Source of the DNA: Terriglobales bacterium
Lineage (GTDB): Bacteria > Acidobacteriota > Terriglobia > Terriglobales > Acidobacteriaceae
Assembly (NCBI GenBank): GCA_019241735.1
Contig: JAFAWN010000084.1
Span: forward strand, 1-9,192
Length of the DNA: 9,192 nt
Reading direction: 5' to 3'
Made by a program: the position numbers and the translations under genes. Of this stretch, positions 5,123 through 9,192 are shown piece after piece. The notes below the pieces were generated by a model. The model was not told the DNA's origin and ran no database searches. It was given only the letters and a program-made list of their open reading frames with translations. How positions within the stretch are numbered: the first letter of the stretch is position 1; each line of letters begins with the position of its first letter.

Positions 5123-7057
5123 ATGACTCGATTATCCGCACTCCTACGTTGCCGAGTTTCCCTCCTGCGAAGGATCCGATGCGCAGCCGTGGCAATGCTG
5201 TCTCCGATTATTCTCCTCAGCCTGGTCATGGGACAGCAGCCGGCCCGGGAGCAACCGGTAGAGCATCTTCATATCGCTGCCTACGGCGTTCACCCGCTTA
5301 ACCGGCCGGCGACCCCCGGGGCAGGCTTGAATTATTACGGGGGACCCGTGATATCAAATGTTCAAGTGGTGGTGATTTTTTGGGGCTCTAACGTCGACCC
5401 CACTGTCACCTCCCAAATTGGCGGGTTTTATCAGGGGGTGACCAATAGCAGCTACTTCGATTTGCTGCAGGAATACGACACCAACATCACCCCCCTTGGC
5501 GGAGGATTCGGCACCAATCAGACTATCGGACGCGGCACCTTCGCCGGCGCTTATACCATTGTGCCTTCCGTGTGCGGCAGTTCTCCCTGCACCATTGACG
5601 ATAGCCAGATTCAGAGCGAATTGCTGGCGCAGATGAACGCCGGGCACGTGCCTCCGCCCAGCTTCGACAACTCCGCGAACCTGAATACCGTGTATATGAT
5701 TTATTTTCCGCCGGGGGTCATTTCCACTTTGAGGCAATGGACCAGCTGTGCCCCCGGAGGATTCTGCGCGTATCACTACACCACGTCCGGAACGTATTAT
5801 TCCCGCAATCTGGCATACGGTGTCTTTCCGGATTTCGGCTCCGGTAGCGGCTGTGATGTCGGTTGTGGTTACGGAACGGAATTCCAAAATCTCACGTCAG
5901 TTTCATCGCACGAGCTGGCGGAGAGTGTCACCGACGTTGATGTAGGAATAGGTTCAACAAGTTCAGCGCCGCTGGCCTGGTCCACTTCCACCGGGCAGGA
6001 AATCGGAGACTTGTGTAACCAGCAGGAGTCAAATGTTTCGACGCCCACCGGCGCTTATACCGTGCAACAATTGTGGTCGAACGTTGCCAACGCCTGCGTC
6101 ACAACCGGTGCACACCCCGTTTACACACTCGCGGCTCCGACCGGTGCCACTTCTGGAACGGCATTTAGTTTTACCGTTACCGTAACCAATGCGGGCAAGG
6201 TGGACGCCACCTATGGGGGAACGGCCCACTTTACGAGCAGCGATCCACAGGCAATTCTTCCGCCTGACTACTCATTTTCACCCGCTAATAATGGCGCAGC
6301 GACCTTTTCCGCGACCCTTCACGGCACTGGCCATCAGACAATCTCCGCCACAGATACGTCAAATGCCTCCATCACCGGCGGGACCTCGCTTATCGTGAGC
6401 GGAGGTTCTTCCCCCGGGTCCCTGAATTATTCGCCCAGCTCCTTGGCGTGGTCCAGCTGGACAGTAAACAGCACCGGCCACCCCAAGACCGTGACTTTCA
6501 CCAATACTTCCGGTTCGCCGGTTTCCATATCAGGTGTATCTCTCATCGGCTCCGACGCAGCAAATTTTGCGTTATCGAATCCCTGCGGTACCACCCTCGC
6601 CACCAACCAAAGTTGCAAAATGACGCTAACTTTTACGCCACTAAGTGTGGGTAATAAATCCGCCAGCCTTCAGGTGGCAGACAACGCTGCAAACAGTCCG
6701 CAACTTATCGGTTTATCGGGCATAGGAATCGCGCCAGTCCATGTCGGCCCTCTGAATAACGTATTCCCCGCCCGTCCCGTAGGATCGTCAACCCCGCCAA
6801 TAACCATCAATGTGAGGAATTACCAGCAGACAACGTTAACTTTCTCTGCGTCGCCGTTTGCGTTCACCGGAGCAAACACTGCTGACTTCGTGGAGTCGGC
6901 CACCACCTGTGGAACGACGCTGCCAGCCAACGCCCTGTGCACCGTCAGCATTGTTTTTACTCCGAGCGCTAAAGGTCTCCGCACTGCGCAGTTCTCGGTT
7001 TCAGACGATGCTGCCGGCAGTCCGCAGACGGTCAATCTTTCAGGAACGGGCAAGTGA
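5123..7057 (+). CDS. EXORDIUM/PHI-1-like secreted protein with Ig-like and two ASH (choice-of-anchor D) domains
   Basis: The product is 644 residues from the ATG at 5123. That start has AAGGAA 4 nt upstream and gives a proper signal peptide: Arg-rich MTRLSALLRCRVSLLRRIR, then a hydrophobic core, with cleavage near VMG/QQ at residue 37. The TTG at 5027 would prefix 32 unlikely residues. Residues ~70-330 resemble the plant EXORDIUM/PHI-1 family and its bacterial relatives: GGPVISNVQVVVIFWGSNVD, then SHELAESVTD (H263, E264, E267) and GQEIGDLC. This part has eight cysteines (151, 156, 209, 215, 244, 248, 298, 325), probably disulfide-bonded. HExxE might bind metal, but I know of no proven activity for the family. 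Residues ~333-427 form an Ig-like domain; ~433-535 and ~539-643 are ASH/HYDIN-type domains, each with a paired-Cys loop (NPCGTTLATNQSC, TTCGTTLPANALC). Cell-surface or extracellular location is inferred. It converges on ilvC. Confidence 0.85.
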   Translation: MTRLSALLRCRVSLLRRIRCAAVAMLSPIILLSLVMGQQPAREQPVEHLHIAAYGVHPLNRPATPGAGLNYYGGPVISNVQVVVIFWGSNVDPTVTSQIGGFYQGVTNSSYFDLLQEYDTNITPLGGGFGTNQTIGRGTFAGAYTIVPSVCGSSPCTIDDSQIQSELLAQMNAGHVPPPSFDNSANLNTVYMIYFPPGVISTLRQWTSCAPGGFCAYHYTTSGTYYSRNLAYGVFPDFGSGSGCDVGCGYGTEFQNLTSVSSHELAESVTDVDVGIGSTSSAPLAWSTSTGQEIGDLCNQQESNVSTPTGAYTVQQLWSNVANACVTTGAHPVYTLAAPTGATSGTAFSFTVTVTNAGKVDATYGGTAHFTSSDPQAILPPDYSFSPANNGAATFSATLHGTGHQTISATDTSNASITGGTSLIVSGGSSPGSLNYSPSSLAWSSWTVNSTGHPKTVTFTNTSGSPVSISGVSLIGSDAANFALSNPCGTTLATNQSCKMTLTFTPLSVGNKSASLQVADNAANSPQLIGLSGIGIAPVHVGPLNNVFPARPVGSSTPPITINVRNYQQTTLTFSASPFAFTGANTADFVESATTCGTTLPANALCTVSIVFTPSAKGLRTAQFSVSDDAAGSPQTVNLSGTGK

Positions 7058-7128
7058 GCCCCATCTCCATAAATTCCTGTGGTCCGGACAGACTGGGGGT
7101 GACAGCTCCATCGCGCAGCAGATGAGAC
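7058..7128. other. Convergent gap between the EXO-like gene and ilvC
   Basis: The 71 bp between the two stop codons contain a GTCCGGAC self-complementary octamer near 7082 but no hairpin followed by a T-tract on either strand. Termination for both genes is therefore either Rho-dependent or not visible here. Confidence 0.3.
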
Positions 7129-8175
7129 TTAGGAGCCGGTCTTGCCAATGTTCGCAATCCCGGGCTTTTTTAACGCTTCCACCGGCTTCTGCGACAACGA
7201 CATCACGGCACGCAGGCGAGCGCCCACGGCCTCAAGCGGAAGCTGCCTCTCTTTTTCGCGCAAAACATTGAATTTTTTCGCGCCGCTGCGATTTTCATTG
7301 ATCCACTCGCGGGCAAAGCTCCCGTCCTGTATCTCGGACAAAATCTCCTTCATGGCAGCAGTGGTAGCCTCTCCCACCACGCGATCTCCGCGGGTCAGCG
7401 CCCCATACTCTGCGGTATTGGATATCAGGCGTCCCATCTCGGAAAATCCGCCTTCATAAATTAGGTCCACGATCTGCTTCACCTCGTGAACACACTCGAA
7501 GTACGCCACCTCGGGCTGATAACCTGCTTCGACCAGGGTCTGGTATCCCCGCTTAATCAGCGACGCCAGGCCGCCGCACAATACCGCCTGCTCCCCAAAA
7601 AGATCTCCCTCGCATTCGTCCTTGAAAGTGGTCTCAAGAACTCCAGCCCGCGTCGACCCGATTCCATAAGCATAGGCCAGTGCATATTCTCGCGCCCGCC
7701 CGCTGGCATCCTGCTGAATCGCAATAAAAGCGGCGAGTCCGCGCCCTTCGGTGTAGACACTGCGCAACAATCGACCCGGCCCCTTGGGCGAGATCATCAC
7801 TACATCTACCGCATTGGGGGGAACGATCGTTTTGAAGTGGACGCTGAAGCCGTGCGATACACCGAAGATTTTTCCAGCAGTTAATGCAGGTCGGAGTGCC
7901 TGGTCATAGAATTCTGCGTGGGTTTCATCCGGCGTGAGCAGTTGTATCCAGTCAGCCTGCTGTGCCGCTTCACCTGGGGGCAGGACTTTCATTCCGTCAA
8001 CTATTGCCTGCTGCGCAGTCGGACGCTGCGGGTCGAGACCGATAATCACGTCATAACCGCTGTCCCTGAGGTTCTGCGCCTGCGCCCGCCCCTGGCTGCC
8101 GTAGCCGAAGATGCCAATCACTTTCCCCATCAGCGCGGAGGGGTTGGCGTCCTGCTCGTACAATACTGTGGTCAA
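7129..8175 (-). CDS. ilvC: Ketol-acid reductoisomerase (class I KARI, acetohydroxyacid isomeroreductase)
   Basis: This cytoplasmic enzyme performs the second step of valine, leucine and isoleucine synthesis: alkyl migration of 2-acetolactate or 2-aceto-2-hydroxybutyrate, then NAD(P)H reduction, with two Mg2+. The product has 348 residues, near class I length (about 330-340) with a short C-terminal extension. The Rossmann motif is GYGSQG (24-29). Catalytic and metal residues are in place: H108, D191 and E195 in GDLFGEQ, E227 and E231 in YFECVHE, and S252 in ISNTAEYG. KGPG (131-134) is present. The cofactor loop after strand beta-2 is GLDPQRPTA (46-54), unlike the usual GLRxGSxS, so cofactor preference may differ (see findings). 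TTG is chosen as start because AAGGAG lies 5 nt upstream and the N-terminus aligns with the family. It stands alone, without ilvB/ilvN, divergent from cofG. Confidence 0.96.
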   Translation of the reverse strand: MTTVLYEQDANPSALMGKVIGIFGYGSQGRAQAQNLRDSGYDVIIGLDPQRPTAQQAIVDGMKVLPPGEAAQQADWIQLLTPDETHAEFYDQALRPALTAGKIFGVSHGFSVHFKTIVPPNAVDVVMISPKGPGRLLRSVYTEGRGLAAFIAIQQDASGRAREYALAYAYGIGSTRAGVLETTFKDECEGDLFGEQAVLCGGLASLIKRGYQTLVEAGYQPEVAYFECVHEVKQIVDLIYEGGFSEMGRLISNTAEYGALTRGDRVVGEATTAAMKEILSEIQDGSFAREWINENRSGAKKFNVLREKERQLPLEAVGARLRAVMSLSQKPVEALKKPGIANIGKTGS

Positions 8176-8180
8176 GGGTT

Positions 8181-8186
8181 CTCCTT
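8181..8186 (-). promoter_or_regulatory. Shine-Dalgarno supporting the TTG start of ilvC
   Basis: AAGGAG on the minus strand ends 5 nt before the TTG at 8175. The next in-frame ATG is codon 16, which would delete the conserved first residues before the Rossmann fold, so the TTG start is preferred. Confidence 0.8.
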
Positions 8187-8253
8187 TTTAGCCTTCCGCA
8201 AACTCAGCTCAGGCAACCCCGTTTCTGCGAAAGATATTAAACTAGGCGGCACG
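8187..8253. promoter_or_regulatory. Short divergent control region between ilvC and cofG
   Basis: Only 78 bp separate the two start codons. The AT-rich GATATTAAA (8233-8241) is the only -10-like element and reads passably on both strands (TATTAA plus, TAATAT minus), but no matching -35 is seen. AGGCGG (8244-8249) is a Shine-Dalgarno-like site 4 nt before the cofG ATG. There is no room for an attenuator with a leader peptide, so classical branched-chain amino-acid attenuation of ilvC is unlikely. The promoters may overlap each other or lie inside the genes. Confidence 0.35.
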
Positions 8254-9192
8254 ATGTACGAAGCCGGACAGCTCGAGTGCTGGCAGGAGGTAGCTCCTGG
8301 GACACCAATCTCTCGTGAGATTGCCTGCGAGTTGCTTTGCGTTTCCGATGACGAATTACCTCAGCTCTTGGCAGCAGCAGCGGCGGTAAAGCATCACTTT
8401 AAGCCCGGTATCATTACGTATTCGCGAAAAGTTTTTATTCCCCTCACGAACCTCTGCCGGGATTATTGCGGCTATTGCACCTTCCGCCGTGATCCCGGAC
8501 AGCCGGGCGCGCACACCATGACTCCCGATGAAGTCCTCGCCAGCGCGCGTGCGGCTGAAAAATTAGGTTGCACCGAGGCTCTGTTCAGTCTCGGGGACAA
8601 GCCGGAAGTTTTGTTTCCTGCAATGCGCGACACCCTGCGCTGGCTGGGATACAGATCGACGCTGCACTATCTGGAAGCCATGTGCGATCTTGTGCTGCGT
8701 GAAACTACGCTCTTGCCCCATCCCAATGCCGGGTTGCTAAGCGCGGAGTGGATCGCTCGCCTGGCAGAAGTGTCTCCGAGCATGGGTCTGATGCTCGAGA
8801 GTACGAACGCTTCCCTGCTTCGGCCTGGCGCTGCCCATCATCGCGCCCCTGACAAGCTTCCTTCGCGCCGTCTCCGCACCATCGAAGATGCGGGCAAACA
8901 AAACGTGCCCTTCACCACCGGCTTGCTGTTTGGGATCGGCGAATCGCTCCAGGATCGTATTGACACCCTGCTCGCCATCCGCGACTTACACCGCCGCTAC
9001 GGGCACATTCAGGAAGTCATCATTCAGAATTTTCGTGCCAAGCCGGAAATTCCTATGCACGCTTCGCCCCAGCCCACGCACGGCGAAATGTTGCGCACCG
9101 TCGCCGTGGCCAGGCTGCTCATGCCGGATATGAACATTCAAGCGCCACCCAACCTCTCCTCAGAGAATTTTGCCGACTTGCTCGACGCCGGC
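8254..9192 (+). CDS. cofG: 7,8-didemethyl-8-hydroxy-5-deazariboflavin (FO) synthase, CofG subunit or CofG half of FbiC (3' truncated by the window)
   Basis: The frame is open for 313 codons from the ATG at 8254 to the last base without a stop. CofG is a radical-SAM enzyme which, with CofH, builds FO, the deazaflavin chromophore of coenzyme F420, from tyrosine and a ribityl-aminouracil. The [4Fe-4S]-binding CX3CX2C motif is Cys68, Cys72, Cys75 in YSRKVFIPLTNLCRDYCGYC. Other CofG signatures follow: MTPDEVLASAR, SLGDKPE, LHYLEAMCDLVL, SMGLMLEST, PFTTGLLFGIGE, LHRRYGHIQEVIIQNFRAKP and MNIQAPPNLS. About 50 residues before the motif resemble the N-terminal segment of actinobacterial FbiC, so the gene may be a cofG-cofH fusion; the window ends too early to tell. 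The start is supported by AGGCGG 4 nt upstream; the frame continues upstream without a stop, but no other start codon is seen there. It is divergent from ilvC. Confidence 0.93.
   Translation, partial: MYEAGQLECWQEVAPGTPISREIACELLCVSDDELPQLLAAAAAVKHHFKPGIITYSRKVFIPLTNLCRDYCGYCTFRRDPGQPGAHTMTPDEVLASARAAEKLGCTEALFSLGDKPEVLFPAMRDTLRWLGYRSTLHYLEAMCDLVLRETTLLPHPNAGLLSAEWIARLAEVSPSMGLMLESTNASLLRPGAAHHRAPDKLPSRRLRTIEDAGKQNVPFTTGLLFGIGESLQDRIDTLLAIRDLHRRYGHIQEVIIQNFRAKPEIPMHASPQPTHGEMLRTVAVARLLMPDMNIQAPPNLSSENFADLLDAG

Noticed and set aside
5354..5887. Minus-strand frame of 177 codons opposite the EXO-like gene
   Set aside because: It lies entirely antisense to a gene with a signal peptide and recognisable domains. 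Its translation shows no motif, and no ribosome site precedes it.
1..9192. A defence, mobile-element or CRISPR system
   Set aside because: No transposase, integrase, nuclease, reverse transcriptase, toxin-antitoxin pair, direct-repeat array or tRNA-linked attachment site was seen. All large frames are housekeeping, regulatory or secreted proteins.

Overview
This window looks like chromosomal DNA from a soil-type bacterium with moderate-to-high GC content. The best guess is Acidobacteriota. That rests on the style of the M1-peptidase tail, on secreted proteins with ASH/'choice-of-anchor D' modules bearing paired-cysteine loops, and on mixed ATG/TTG starts behind good Shine-Dalgarno (SD) sequences. 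It is inference from protein flavour; no rRNA or other phylogenetic marker is present. I see no tRNA, rRNA, CRISPR array, insertion sequence, phage or plasmid gene.

Layout. Bases 1-309 (+) are the 3' end of an M1-family metallopeptidase gene. It converges on three minus-strand genes which, in transcription order, are a 902-residue secreted multidomain beta-propeller protein (4775-2067), a small exported protein of unknown function (1928-1344) and a FliA/WhiG-type sigma factor (1179-334). The gaps between them (138 and 164 bp) are long enough for separate promoters, so one operon is not established. Divergent from the 902-residue gene, across a 347-bp gap, is an EXORDIUM/PHI-1-like secreted protein with Ig-like and two ASH domains (5123-7057, +). 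It converges on a single-gene ilvC, ketol-acid reductoisomerase (8175-7129, -). Divergent from ilvC, after only 78 bp, is cofG or the CofG half of fbiC (8254 to the window end, +), a radical-SAM enzyme for the deazaflavin FO of coenzyme F420.

How the genes relate. The secreted proteins (M1 tail, small exported protein, propeller protein, EXO-like protein) suggest an envelope or extracellular theme. The sigma factor could control some of them, but I see no direct sequence link. ilvC and cofG are metabolic and share a very short divergent control region. No multi-gene defence, mobile or secretion system can be recognised. The points most worth a second look are an unusual cofactor-specificity loop in IlvC, a perfect 10-bp hairpin ending on the sigma-factor start codon, the HExxE-containing EXO-like protein, a cysteine-bracketed C-terminal module of unknown function in the propeller protein, and deazaflavin synthesis in a probable acidobacterium.
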